64,000 nucleotides of DNA, from the NCBI GenBank assembly GCA_947258795.1, contig CAMYJU010000006.1:1-64000 (forward strand), read 5' to 3'. The notes beneath the pieces are model-generated. The model was not told the origin of the DNA. It did no database searches and worked only from the letters and a program-made list of their open reading frames with translations. The position numbers and the translations under genes were made by a program. Numbering within the stretch: the first letter of the stretch is position 1; each line of letters begins with the position of its first letter. Positions 1 through 9,433 of the stretch are shown here, piece by piece. Source of the stretch: an uncultured Gammaproteobacteria bacterium (GTDB taxonomy: Bacteria > Pseudomonadota > Gammaproteobacteria > DRJJ01).

Positions 1-45
1 GGTGACAATGGATTTTTTGAGTTACAACTGGAGACTTTGATATAA
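1..45 (+). CDS. Possible C-terminal tail of a gene entering from the left edge
   Basis: The first 15 codons form an open frame that ends in TAA at 43-45. The predicted tail is short, mixed acidic and hydrophobic, and resembles an ordinary protein C-terminus. No family can be recognised from 14 residues. After it comes an AT-rich stretch up to 258 in which I see no gene. Confidence 0.3.
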   Translation, partial: GDNGFFELQLETLI

Positions 46-258
46 CGACAGATTTAATGAAGTATTTATCATAAATCGATATTACCGGATTTTTTCTAAT
101 TACCGCGCATGATCTCGCCAAAAACCATAAATAGAATCGCTTTATTAACAGCCATTATAAAAATTTTCATTTAGCCAGAATATGAAATATCTGATAGATT
201 CTTACAATCCGGAAAGGATCAGGTATTTTGCTTAGCGGATAGCGCATAGGAGGCGACC

Positions 259-555
259 ATGAAAATGACCATCGATATGCCCTTCGTTGAAACCTGTACT
301 ATCAGCGATTGTGCCTATAACAAGGATGACAAATGTCATGCACGGGCTATAACCATCGGCGATGGCATACATCCCGGCTGTGACACTTCATTTCTCGGCT
401 CACCATCACATACACGTGCCAACAGTCTGGCCGGAGTCGGCGCCTGTAAGGTTAGCGGCTGTAGTTATAATAATGATCTGGAATGCAGTGCAGACAGCAT
501 AACGGTAAGTATGAAGAATGACAGCATCCAGTGTATGACGTATCAGGAAGCTTGA
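259..555 (+). CDS. DUF1540 domain protein with two cysteine modules
   Basis: A 98-residue protein with two copies of the DUF1540 pattern, at about residues 12-47 and 62-93. Each has the form C-x(4)-C-x-Y-N then C-x-A, followed by a later cysteine. The spaced cysteines suggest a small metal-binding (zinc-like) fold. This is inference, because no biochemical role is established for the family. The ATG at 259 follows an AGGAGG ribosome site with 6 bases of spacing, which fixes the start. The gene stands alone and is closed by a hairpin terminator just downstream. Confidence 0.8.
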   Translation: MKMTIDMPFVETCTISDCAYNKDDKCHARAITIGDGIHPGCDTSFLGSPSHTRANSLAGVGACKVSGCSYNNDLECSADSITVSMKNDSIQCMTYQEA

Positions 556-562
556 ACATACT

Positions 563-600
563 GGCCGGTGTTAACGCAATAAAACACCGGCCTTCTACTT
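563..600 (+). terminator. Intrinsic terminator of the DUF1540 gene
   Basis: Perfect 10-bp inverted repeat: GGCCGGTGTT at 563-572 and AACACCGGCC at 583-592, with a 10-base loop. A T-rich stretch follows. It lies 8 bases after the stop codon at 555. Confidence 0.8.
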
Positions 601-711
601 TAAACAGATAACAATCCAGGAGTACCTGGTGCGCGTAGTGCCAGTTCGAACTCGAAATTAACTAACAAACGGGTATCATAAGAGTACAGTAGCTATTCTG
701 CTAAACTCTAC

Positions 712-1695
712 TTATTTCGAATGTTTCTTGAAATGTTCCCGTAATTCGTCACATGCCCCTTTCCGTTCGACCGCAGGCGTAAACCAGACGATATCAAATG
801 GTAGTGACTCACTTCCCAGTTGTTTCGCATATGTGCCAATATCAGTCATTCCAGATTCAACCTCGATAAAACCAATCGCAAGTATAGTACCGGTTTGATT
901 GCGGGCTTCCAGATTGCTACGCAGATAGAGAGGCACAGCCCTGTCATTTCGTACATGCCCGTTGCCTGCTATCAGAACTTTTGTCTTTTTCTGACTCTTT
1001 AACAGACTATGCGCCATGATAGCATCTCGCATCCGTTGACCCAGTACCATCTTCTTGCTGGTTTTGTCATCCAGCATATTACAATGTGATTCGTTAATAA
1101 CACGTTGCAGGTCGTTCTGATGCTGTAACGACATAGGTGTTTTGTCCAGCATACGCTTGAACTCAGGTGGTAACTTATCTTCTCCATGCATCACGGTATG
1201 CATCAGGCGCTTGCTATTCAGGTTTGCAGAATCGATTCTGTATCCCGCTGCAATCGTCTCGATAAAGACAGGTTTATAGCGCTGTTTGTATCTCCAGCTG
1301 GTTTTCGACTTGTTTAATATGGCAATCAGTTCATCGGCTGTTTCAAATTGCTTAGTAGCTATACGTTGAGCCTGGTAGTTGTCGATCATCTCAAACGCAA
1401 CACTGGCGTCGTCCACGGACCTGGACAGTTGCTGAATAAGCCAGGCCTGATGTTGATGGTGGATAAGATTATCATGGCGCTCACCAAGCAGCAGAAAATC
1501 GCTTTCAAGGATATTGTTAACAACTGCCTTGTGGTCGATAAAAGCTTGTTGTTTGACATCCCATATCCTGCCAACCAGCGGGTGTTCCATCAATATCAGT
1601 TTAGGCTTGCTGGATGAAGGTGAGGATATACAACCTGGTAAAGCGGCTATACATAATAACAATATAATATAAATGGTATATATTTGGCGTTTCAT
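712..1695 (-). CDS. ChaN-family (haem-binding, Tiki-superfamily) lipoprotein
   Basis: Starting at the ATG at 1695 gives 327 residues with a lipoprotein signal: basic start, hydrophobic stretch, then the lipobox cysteine at LPGC. A longer upstream start at 1776 would put 27 charged residues before the signal, so it was not chosen. The motif GERHDNLIHH matches the conserved glutamate/histidine motif of ChaN-like proteins, known as haem-binding or putative metalloprotease-like lipoproteins linked to iron uptake. An outer-membrane lipid anchor is likely. No iron-uptake genes adjoin it, so an iron role comes from the family only. Confidence 0.75.
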   Translation of the reverse strand: MKRQIYTIYIILLLCIAALPGCISSPSSSKPKLILMEHPLVGRIWDVKQQAFIDHKAVVNNILESDFLLLGERHDNLIHHQHQAWLIQQLSRSVDDASVAFEMIDNYQAQRIATKQFETADELIAILNKSKTSWRYKQRYKPVFIETIAAGYRIDSANLNSKRLMHTVMHGEDKLPPEFKRMLDKTPMSLQHQNDLQRVINESHCNMLDDKTSKKMVLGQRMRDAIMAHSLLKSQKKTKVLIAGNGHVRNDRAVPLYLRSNLEARNQTGTILAIGFIEVESGMTDIGTYAKQLGSESLPFDIVWFTPAVERKGACDELREHFKKHSK

Positions 1696-1793
1696 AAACT
1701 CTGAATAGTTCGTCTTGGCGAGCCCTGGTGATTTATTATAGGGATTGATTATCTCTTTCCTGTACGGAACTGACAACTATCACAGTTAATATT

Positions 1794-1886
1794 TCAGGGA
1801 ATTCCGGCTTTGCTCAGGTAGATCCCGGTCATCAATCTTTCGAAGTTATCGATATCTTCCTGTTCAGGCCAGAGAAGATCAAACAT
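1794..1886 (-). other. Small ORF or gene fragment (30 aa) downstream of the tas-like gene
   Basis: A 30-codon frame from ATG at 1886 to TGA at 1794 lies 54 bases after the aldo-keto reductase stop, on the same strand. Its composition is protein-like (many acidic and aromatic residues), and the frame stays open a further 15 codons upstream without a start. No Shine-Dalgarno site is visible. It could be a real small gene or the end of a decayed gene. Confidence 0.3.
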
Positions 1887-1940
1887 TTTAGGTTGAATAG
1901 GTTGTAGTACAGCTTCAACTATATATTAATTTTATAACAC

Positions 1941-2984
1941 TCAGGGGCTAGGATTAGGATGCTCATCATGGATTTCATCGATTGATGATAACACCTCATC
2001 CAACAAGACCAGATTAATACTATCTATATTACTGCGTAATTGCTCCATTGTGGTTGCACCGATGATCGTACTGGTCAGGAAAGGTCGACTGTGCACGTAT
2101 GCCAGGGCCATTTGTGCTGGATCCAGTCCATGAGATTTTGCCAGGGCCACATATTTTTCCGTAGCGGTAACTGCAGACAAATTACAGTAACGGGTATAGT
2201 CCGGGAATAGCGATAAACGCGCACCCGCAGGTCTTGAGTCATCCAGATATTTACCCGACAGTACGCCAAAACCCAGCGGGGAATATGCCAGCAGACCTGC
2301 TTGTTCACGCCAGGAGACTTCCGCGAGACCAACTTCATAGCTGCGATTCAATAAACTGTAGGGATTCTGCACGCTGACAATACGGGGAAGGTCCGCTAGT
2401 TCGGCAAGATGAAGGAATTGCGATACCCCCCATGGTGTTTCATTGGACAGGCCGATATAACGGATTTTTCCGGCCTTTACCTGCGCACTTAGCGCCTCGA
2501 GAGTTTCAAGTATAGGCGTCATCACCTCCTCTTCAGGTGCTTCGAAGCCGAGATCACCAAAATAATTGGTTTTACGTTGTGGCCAGTGTAACTGGTACAG
2601 GTCTATATAATCAGTCTTGAGGCGATTCAGGCTGGCATCCAGTGCCTGAGGGATATCAGATTTGTCAAACCGGGTATGGCCACCACGGATATGGGGTATC
2701 CAGTCCTCACCCGGACCGGCAATCTTGCTGGCCAGTACGATCTGCTCACGTCTGCCCCGTGTCTGCAACCACTCGCCGATGATTTCTTCAGTACGACCAT
2801 AGGTCTCTGCTTTTGGCGGTATCGCATAAAGCTCGGCTGTATCGAAGAAATTCACACCCTGACTCAGTGCATAATCCATCTGTTCAATTGCTTGATCAGG
2901 AGTATTCTGTTCTCCCCAGGTCATGGTTCCCAGGCAGATAACGCTGACATCAATATCAGTGTGTCCTAGCTTGCGATATTGCAT
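1941..2984 (-). CDS. tas: NADP-dependent aldo-keto reductase, Tas-like
   Basis: A 347-residue protein, the length of E. coli Tas (about 346). It begins MQYRKLGHTDIDVS and has the aldo-keto reductase signatures: FFDTAELY with the catalytic tyrosine, the lysine in VLASKIAG, and IDLYQLHWP with the conserved histidine. The C-terminal NADPH-binding motif region (STIIGATTMEQL) is intact. It should be a cytosolic TIM-barrel enzyme reducing aldehydes or ketones; the true substrate is unknown. It ends before a 30-residue fragment and starts 27 bp from the end of the pyruvate kinase gene, so the two may be co-transcribed. Confidence 0.85.
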   Translation of the reverse strand: MQYRKLGHTDIDVSVICLGTMTWGEQNTPDQAIEQMDYALSQGVNFFDTAELYAIPPKAETYGRTEEIIGEWLQTRGRREQIVLASKIAGPGEDWIPHIRGGHTRFDKSDIPQALDASLNRLKTDYIDLYQLHWPQRKTNYFGDLGFEAPEEEVMTPILETLEALSAQVKAGKIRYIGLSNETPWGVSQFLHLAELADLPRIVSVQNPYSLLNRSYEVGLAEVSWREQAGLLAYSPLGFGVLSGKYLDDSRPAGARLSLFPDYTRYCNLSAVTATEKYVALAKSHGLDPAQMALAYVHSRPFLTSTIIGATTMEQLRSNIDSINLVLLDEVLSSIDEIHDEHPNPSP

Positions 2985-3011
2985 CGCTATATTGCTCCAA
3001 GTTAATAATAT

Positions 3012-4430
3012 CTAGATGGTCACGACACGAATCAGATTTGTCCCACCCGCCCTGGCGCTATGTCCATGTGTCACGATGACATTGTCACCATTCTGTACAT
3101 AGCCAAGCTCCTTGAGTTTGTGGATGGAAAAATCGATCTTGGCCTCGTCATTTGGCTCACCCTGATACAACACTGAAATGACCCCCCAGTTCATGGCCAG
3201 CTTGTGCATAACTCTTTTCGATGATGTAATCGCTACAATCGGGCATTCAGGCCGGTATCTGGAAATCATTCGGGACGTGAAGCCGGTTTCGGTCAGGGTA
3301 ACAATAACAGGCACATTGAGATGACGAGCCATGGTATTGGCGGCCTGACTGACGGCTTCGGTTACCACATTGGATGCCAATGGTTTGATTGTCTGCAGAT
3401 AACCATATTCACGCAGTGATGCCTCGGTATGCAACGCCAGCGAAGCCATGGTCCTGACCGCCTGTACCGGATATTTCCCGACAGCTGTTTCACCCGATAA
3501 CATGACAGCAGACGTACCATCCAGGATTGCATTCGCGACATCACTGGTTTCGGCACGTGTAGGTCTGAGATTCCTTTCCATAGAATCCAGCATTTGGGTG
3601 GCAGTAATGACCGGTTTTCCACTAGTCACCGTACTGCGGATAATTTTTTTCTGTACCAACGGAACTGAATCGGCCGAAATTTCCACGCCCAAGTCTCCAC
3701 GAGCCACCATAGTACCATTAGACACCTCAATGATCTCATCAAGATTATCAACCCCTTCCCTGTTCTCGATTTTGGCAATGATCGGTATATCAACACTATA
3801 CTCATTCAGCACGGCACGCATGTCATTCACATCCTTGGCATTTCGTACAAAGGATGCTGCGACGTATTCAACGTCATTTTCGGCAGAAAATGATAATTCC
3901 TGACGGGTTGATTCATTGATTGCTTCTAATGGTAACTGTGTCAGTGGAAGGTTAACTCCTTTACCATTGTACAGAGTACCGCCTCTTATCACCTTGCATA
4001 TTATATCGGTGCCTTTTACTGACTTTACAGATAGTTCAATAACACCATCGTCCAGCAGGATCGGCACACCCTCGGAAACCTGGTGACACAGGTCATGATA
4101 GGATATGGCTACGCCATTCTGGTCTCCAATCCGGTCATCGGCATATAGATGGAAGTCAGAGCCTGGTTCAAGCACGGCTGAGCCGTCATGCAATTTCCTG
4201 GTTCGAATCTCGATACCCTTGGTATCAACCATAATTGCAATATTGTAGCCATTATCACTGGCAACCTTCCTCACCAGGTCGATGCGTTGTGTATGATCCC
4301 TGGTATCACCATGAGACAGGTTCAGTCTTGCAACGTTCATCCCGGCATCCATCATTTCTTTCAGGATTTCAGCTGAGTCACAGGCCGGGCCTATGGTCGC
4401 TATAATCTTGGTCTTGGGTTGTCTGGTCAT
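3012..4430 (-). CDS. pyk: Pyruvate kinase
   Basis: A 472-residue protein of standard bacterial size. It catalyses phosphoenolpyruvate plus ADP to pyruvate plus ATP, the last step of glycolysis. The N-terminal PKTKIIATIGPA motif, the substrate/K+ site NLSHGD, the metal-binding region MVARGDLGVEI, and the active-site loop ITATQMLDSM are all intact. The A/B barrel is followed by a C-terminal allosteric domain of normal length. It lies between the tas-like gene and an M28 peptidase on the same strand. A 6-phosphofructokinase occurs elsewhere in the window (21142-22263), so glycolytic genes are present but not clustered. Confidence 0.95.
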   Translation of the reverse strand: MTRQPKTKIIATIGPACDSAEILKEMMDAGMNVARLNLSHGDTRDHTQRIDLVRKVASDNGYNIAIMVDTKGIEIRTRKLHDGSAVLEPGSDFHLYADDRIGDQNGVAISYHDLCHQVSEGVPILLDDGVIELSVKSVKGTDIICKVIRGGTLYNGKGVNLPLTQLPLEAINESTRQELSFSAENDVEYVAASFVRNAKDVNDMRAVLNEYSVDIPIIAKIENREGVDNLDEIIEVSNGTMVARGDLGVEISADSVPLVQKKIIRSTVTSGKPVITATQMLDSMERNLRPTRAETSDVANAILDGTSAVMLSGETAVGKYPVQAVRTMASLALHTEASLREYGYLQTIKPLASNVVTEAVSQAANTMARHLNVPVIVTLTETGFTSRMISRYRPECPIVAITSSKRVMHKLAMNWGVISVLYQGEPNDEAKIDFSIHKLKELGYVQNGDNVIVTHGHSARAGGTNLIRVVTI

Positions 4431-4467
4431 TTCAACACTTTTAGTAAGAATGCATTTTCTTAATATA

Positions 4468-5490
4468 CTACATTTTGGAATTCACACCCATTGCAAGCCC
4501 GTTAATTACGTCAAATAGCCCCCTGGTCACCCGGGCCAGACTTTCATAGTCCAGTTTGTCCGGTGTATCGGTCACTGCGTGGTAGTGTTGATAACGAAAT
4601 AATGCTGTGTCGGTAATCATGATGGCCTGGTAATCATTCTGCCAGAATGACCAATGATCAGACCAGTGTACACCCATCATCCAGCCCGGGGCCGCCAGGC
4701 CTTCCGATGGAAATGCCGTCGTCGACCGGAATTCGGCAATAGCCTGTCTAACCAGACGCTGTGAAGACAGGTTTCCAACAAAACCTATGAAGTTACCTGT
4801 ATTCGGGTAGAAAAAACTGAATGGAAACGGGTATTGCTGGCTGCCAGGGGTATTGGTGTAGTAGCCGATAGTCTCCAGAGCAAGCATGGCCACGATTTGC
4901 TCTCCTTGTCGCTTCGAGCGATCTGCATACTGTTTGCTTCCCATCTCGTCACTATAAAAAAACGGTGGCTCTTCATTCACAAAAGCCACCAGCCTGATTG
5001 TTCGTGGGTAGGTGTTTCCGGCCATCAGCCTGGCTAGCTCAAGCAAAGCTGCAACCCCCGAGGCATTGTCGTTAGCACCTGGGGTACCGGTAATTGAATC
5101 ATAATGGGCGCCAACAATGATGATCTCATTTGGGGACTTGTTTCCGCCTATCTCGATTTCCAGGTTTTGAACCATTTGGCCATGACTTTCTAAAGATTGA
5201 GTCCGTACCGTATAACCAAGATCCTCAAAAGTTTTATGAATAAATGATCTGGCAGCCTCCAGCTCTTTAGGGTGCCAGACATTGCGCTCTCCGATCGAAC
5301 CAGCCAGTGTTTTGACGTGGTGAACTAGACGATCCTGGATCAATCGTTCCTGATCAGACAGTGGAGGTACAGGCTCAGACCAGGGTTTACCTGGCATTGT
5401 AATCATGTACCACCCTCCTGTAACAGTAACCATCAGAAAAACAGTCCATTTGAACGCTGATGATAAGAATCTTTGCTTCATATCTGGCAA
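4468..5490 (-). CDS. M28-family zinc aminopeptidase-like protein, membrane-anchored or secreted
   Basis: A 340-residue protein with an N-terminal hydrophobic segment (about residues 12-28) acting as signal or anchor. M28 metal ligands are visible in order: GAHYDS, GANDNASG, NEEPPF and, near the end, YHAVTDTPD with the last histidine. It should hydrolyse peptides outside the cytoplasm with two zinc ions; the substrate is unknown. It is close to the pyruvate kinase gene but shares no pathway with it. A second M28 domain occurs in the large fusion peptidase at 47989-51405. Confidence 0.85.
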   Translation of the reverse strand: MPDMKQRFLSSAFKWTVFLMVTVTGGWYMITMPGKPWSEPVPPLSDQERLIQDRLVHHVKTLAGSIGERNVWHPKELEAARSFIHKTFEDLGYTVRTQSLESHGQMVQNLEIEIGGNKSPNEIIIVGAHYDSITGTPGANDNASGVAALLELARLMAGNTYPRTIRLVAFVNEEPPFFYSDEMGSKQYADRSKRQGEQIVAMLALETIGYYTNTPGSQQYPFPFSFFYPNTGNFIGFVGNLSSQRLVRQAIAEFRSTTAFPSEGLAAPGWMMGVHWSDHWSFWQNDYQAIMITDTALFRYQHYHAVTDTPDKLDYESLARVTRGLFDVINGLAMGVNSKM

Positions 5491-5625
5491 AAAGGGTAAT
5501 TAAGATTGTTATTTTGTACCTGTGTACAACAGGCAACCGGTGTTAGAATGTAGCGGGCTCCAGGTCTCGGGGTTGCTGCATCAACGCACTTCAATCAGGT
5601 GTATCATCATGAGACATGATGAATA

Positions 5626-7800
5626 CTATTGTCTGCAAGCTGCCGGTAAGTATTTTGACTCCATTTCACCACTACATGACCAAATCACATTATTATCGAC
5701 CACCTCTGGAGACCATGAGACTGAATTCTGTTCACCGAATTGATCTATGGCCAGACTGATCGAAATAGAACCAGTTTTTTCTTCATAGCTCCAGTCATAT
5801 ATTATATCTGAAGTCGGTTTCCCTAAAATGGCTTTTCCTTCTGCAGTTGTAGGTAGCCGATTATTCGAGCTAATGAACTCAGATATCTGCAAGCGTTTCT
5901 GTGATGTAGCTGAAAATCCTTCTGAAACCTTAGCCCTGATGGTATAGTCGTTGTAGGCAGGTATCGCAATAGCAGCCAATATACCCGTTGCGGCTACAGC
6001 TGCCATACCACCGCCGCCGAACAGAATTTCGCCCGGATTGCTGTCATAACTGAACTCCATTTCCAGACGGGTTTCACTGGAATCGATTTTGAAACTGATA
6101 CCGCCATACTCCGGCAGACCGGCCTCACGCGCAGTTGGAAAAGCAAACAGGTCAACGGGACGATCTACCAGGTCACCCAACATCAAAAGTACAGAAAGAT
6201 TCAACTCATATACAAGCGCTGGTAAACCCTTGTTACGACCTGAGACCAGTAACATCGAGTTTCCCGGTTCAAGTTTTTGCTGGCGTTTTAACCAGGTGCC
6301 GACAGTCATACCATGCTTAATATAGTAACGGTCGATCAGCGGCTGGGGAGTTCCTGATATCAACAGGTAATCGGATTCCCGGGTCCAGTAAAAATGGCTC
6401 GGAAGCTGCATTACGCGCATCAGAATACGGAAAAGACCGCGTTGGGGTTCTTCTATTTCGGTATCATCAGCGGCTGGTAATGAAGGAAATACCATATGCC
6501 TGTATAATCTTCCTCCGATCATTTCTTCATCCGGTTTCTGTTTTAAGTATGTCTGCATACTGGTAATCATTTGTTCAAAGACGGCCTCATCCCTTAAACG
6601 TATTGCCAGATAACTTCCTGCGTCATCAAACAGTACGATCATCTCGGGGCCCAGTGCTGCAAACATATCTTTCACATCAAATCCAAGCTCCCTCTTCATC
6701 GATTCCATTGCATTACGATAATTCTGCATACTCTCTGGTGGGCTCATCATGGTGAGCTGCGCTTCCAGGCGCTTGATATCCTCTTTCTGGGGAAGTCCAA
6801 GCATAATCACACCGCGCAACTCTCCTGCTGCTGTCACACTGGCATCTGTGTTTACTACCGGTATTAAACTGCGCATTCCCTTGGCAGGCATTTCCAGTAG
6901 CATCGTAGCGCGTTGCTTGCCACCGGCACTGCCCATACCAAATGCAATCGCCTGTATATCCTGGGCGCCCATAACGGCAACTGCGCCTAATGCAGCCGGA
7001 TCAGCCATTTTGACTGTCATCATACTTTTGGGGTCCATCCACGCAAACAGACCCTGCCCTCCGCTATCAAGCTCGGATTCCAGCCTGTACATACGGTGAT
7101 CATCAACCTTTTGCATTAAAGTCAGCTGCTTTTCGATTTCTTCAGCAGGATTCATCGAACCTGCCAGCAGCATCAGACGTCTGTTTTTCAGGTCATATTT
7201 TGTGAAAGCTGGTAATCCAGCCAGAGTCAATACACCACGACCATCAGGACCTATCGGATTTGGTACAGACAATAACGGGTCCGCCTCGGCAGCCTTTTGC
7301 AGAAACTGGTTCAGTTTGTCAATTGAATCAAATTCCAGTATTACCGTTAACAGAATCTCTGGCATTGGGGCACCAGGATTGTCAGATTTCAGGATTGCCA
7401 CTTCCACAGGTGATTGAGCGTGAGCCAACATCAGTTGCCAAACCGGTTCTATTTCTTCTCCCAGTTCAGGCAATATGGTCTGTGTTACACCCATACGAAT
7501 GGATTTCAACGCATCTGCATAGGCCTGTGAACCCACCGCACGATCAAATACAGTACCGCTGGGCACCCCGATCATACCCCACAGGCTGGGTATACGAACA
7601 TAGGCAAAAGCGCTTTCGGGTAATACTGTTCGCAGCCATGGCGCTTCAGAGATAGCCGATCCTGTTGCGGGTTCAACTGGTCTCATTTCAGGAATGGCTT
7701 GCGTCTGTGCAGTCGAAGTCTCAGATTCGGGTTTGTCCGCACATCCGGAATAAATAATGACTGAAATACCGATTAATACGGCAAAAAGTGATCTTCGCAT
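5626..7800 (-). CDS. Large lipoprotein with a C-terminal type IV pilin-like domain
   Basis: A 724-residue protein with a lipoprotein signal (lipobox ending at IYSGC). Residues about 40-590 form a soluble region resembling DUF3352-type extracellular proteins; this assignment is tentative. From about residue 598 to the end it matches the body of a type IVa pilin: GILAAIAIPAYNDYT with the following helix, then a C-terminal WSC...AAC pair like the pilin disulfide loop. The N-terminal prepilin cleavage motif (G-F-T-L-I-E) is absent and replaced by a glycine run. So the pilin part cannot be processed as a normal prepilin. No pilus assembly genes adjoin it. Confidence 0.7.
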   Translation of the reverse strand: MRRSLFAVLIGISVIIYSGCADKPESETSTAQTQAIPEMRPVEPATGSAISEAPWLRTVLPESAFAYVRIPSLWGMIGVPSGTVFDRAVGSQAYADALKSIRMGVTQTILPELGEEIEPVWQLMLAHAQSPVEVAILKSDNPGAPMPEILLTVILEFDSIDKLNQFLQKAAEADPLLSVPNPIGPDGRGVLTLAGLPAFTKYDLKNRRLMLLAGSMNPAEEIEKQLTLMQKVDDHRMYRLESELDSGGQGLFAWMDPKSMMTVKMADPAALGAVAVMGAQDIQAIAFGMGSAGGKQRATMLLEMPAKGMRSLIPVVNTDASVTAAGELRGVIMLGLPQKEDIKRLEAQLTMMSPPESMQNYRNAMESMKRELGFDVKDMFAALGPEMIVLFDDAGSYLAIRLRDEAVFEQMITSMQTYLKQKPDEEMIGGRLYRHMVFPSLPAADDTEIEEPQRGLFRILMRVMQLPSHFYWTRESDYLLISGTPQPLIDRYYIKHGMTVGTWLKRQQKLEPGNSMLLVSGRNKGLPALVYELNLSVLLMLGDLVDRPVDLFAFPTAREAGLPEYGGISFKIDSSETRLEMEFSYDSNPGEILFGGGGMAAVAATGILAAIAIPAYNDYTIRAKVSEGFSATSQKRLQISEFISSNNRLPTTAEGKAILGKPTSDIIYDWSYEEKTGSISISLAIDQFGEQNSVSWSPEVVDNNVIWSCSGEMESKYLPAACRQ

Positions 7801-7930
7801 ATAAGCACCCTGAAATAAAAGTCATTCTGCCTTTCGGGCCATCTGAGTCAGGATAGACTCACTGGTATTCAATGCTGCAAGTCTAATACAAACAGCAAGC
7901 AGTATCTGTCACTGAAAGGAATATCCATTC

Positions 7931-8437
7931 TTACTCTACGGCAAATTCTATCCGCTCACTTAATTTATTTAATGCCTTTTTTGCACAAGCGGCATCCTTT
8001 TCACCACCTGGAGCGCCACTGACACCGACAGCACCAAGGTTATAACCGCCCGATACAATCTTGATACCACCCTCCATCACGATCAGACCATCGATGTGAT
8101 TTAGTTCCTGCTGAATATCTGAGCGGGCTTGCCTGAACTGGCCACTATCTGACCAGGCCAGGACAGTTAAACCGGCTTTACGTTCAGCAATTTCCAGGGT
8201 GTAGCGCGATGCAAGGTCATCTCGCAATGCCGCCCTGACCAGTCCATGTCTGTCCACCACCACTGCGCTGACATTAAATCCGTCTTTGCGACAGGCCTGT
8301 ATTGATTCATTGGCGATGTCTCTCGCCAGTTCCATACCAATACTCTTGGCACTGACGACATCGCCAGCATGGCTCACCATCCCGGTACTGGTTAGTAGCA
8401 GTGCAGCAATAAATCTAAAGATCAGTGTGTTGTTCAT
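7931..8437 (-). CDS. GlcG/HbpS-family (DUF336-type) secreted protein
   Basis: The protein is 168 residues from the ATG at 8437, preceded by GAGG at 6-base spacing. The ATG 12 bases upstream lacks this site. A signal peptide runs to about SHA-G. The body carries the family pattern: VVVDRHGLVRAALRDD, the RKAGLTV segment, and the terminal GAVGVSGAPGGEKD. Relatives include haem-binding HbpS and the GlcG protein of glycolate operons; enzymatic activity is not established. A periplasmic ligand-binding role is inferred. It is monocistronic by spacing. Confidence 0.8.
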   Translation of the reverse strand: MNNTLIFRFIAALLLTSTGMVSHAGDVVSAKSIGMELARDIANESIQACRKDGFNVSAVVVDRHGLVRAALRDDLASRYTLEIAERKAGLTVLAWSDSGQFRQARSDIQQELNHIDGLIVMEGGIKIVSGGYNLGAVGVSGAPGGEKDAACAKKALNKLSERIEFAVE

Positions 8438-8582
8438 GAGGGTCCTCATAATATCAGTTCCTGAAACGGGGTCTGCTACAAAGGCTGATAACAGTGTGTC
8501 ATGATGCTAGCTGGTCGGGTTATTAATTAACAAGGCCTGATTATAATCCTGAGTAATAATGGTGAATATGATCAATATTTGA

Positions 8583-9302
8583 TCAGCTTGTATTTTTATT
8601 ATTTAGGTCAGGTGCAGGCCTGGTTCCCCGCTTATTCAGGTAGTATCCGGCCAGAACCAGCATTATGATAATTCCTATGATGAGCGCCGGTGCCCAGGAG
8701 CCAAACTCCGCAGCACGTGCCTGCACACCAAACAGGACATAGGCCCAGCCACCCATCGCAATGTAAGTACCAGCAAGTACGACTGACAATGTCAGCCAGT
8801 GGCTGAATCCCAGCAGGTAACCTATCGCACTCCCTACCACAGGGCCGGTCATCCAGAATGGGAACCAGACAAACGTAAACAGCCCGATGATACCGTAACG
8901 ATGTACCTTGTCCTGATGGTGTTCTGCGGCAGCACGGGTGCGATCAAGAAAATGCTTCAGTTTCGGAAAGACAACCAGCTTTTGCATACTGAACACAAAG
9001 ATCGGGTAGAACAGCAGTACCAGTACGGTCTCCACCCAGGCATTGACCCCGATTACCAGGGTGTGTCCGTAGCCACCTGCGAACCCGATAGATAAGGATA
9101 CTGCGCGTCCAAAAATAATATTACTGAAACTCATCGCGCTGATCATGCGTGAGGTCTGGGGCGACCAGAAAGCATACAGCCCCATCACTACCAGTCCAAG
9201 TAATGCTGTAAGGATACCAATCAGTAATATCCTTCCTTCAGTTGTCCTGAAAAGCTGACTCCAGGCCAGTCTGGTAGATTGATTGGAATCTTTATCTTTC
9301 AC
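8583..9302 (-). CDS. Small multidrug-export-like integral membrane protein
   Basis: A 239-residue protein with about six hydrophobic segments. Its topology and motifs (for example FPFWMTGPVVGSAIGYLLG) recall the small multidrug export family (PF06695-like). The N-terminus is cytoplasmic-looking and the C-terminal tail is basic. It lies 131 bp after the RsbW-like kinase gene on the same strand, so it may be the last gene of that operon, but no motif links it to signalling. Substrate unknown; the family assignment is by recall only. Confidence 0.55.
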   Translation of the reverse strand: MKDKDSNQSTRLAWSQLFRTTEGRILLIGILTALLGLVVMGLYAFWSPQTSRMISAMSFSNIIFGRAVSLSIGFAGGYGHTLVIGVNAWVETVLVLLFYPIFVFSMQKLVVFPKLKHFLDRTRAAAEHHQDKVHRYGIIGLFTFVWFPFWMTGPVVGSAIGYLLGFSHWLTLSVVLAGTYIAMGGWAYVLFGVQARAAEFGSWAPALIIGIIIMLVLAGYYLNKRGTRPAPDLNNKNTS

Positions 9303-9433
9303 AACGATAGTATAAAGAAGCGGAACACAGGTAACCAGTATGCCTCATTTTTACCTGACAAAACAGGGTATATGATAACAGCTTATACAGACCACTTAAG
9401 CATTCTGAAATTACCAGCCAAATCCACATAAAA

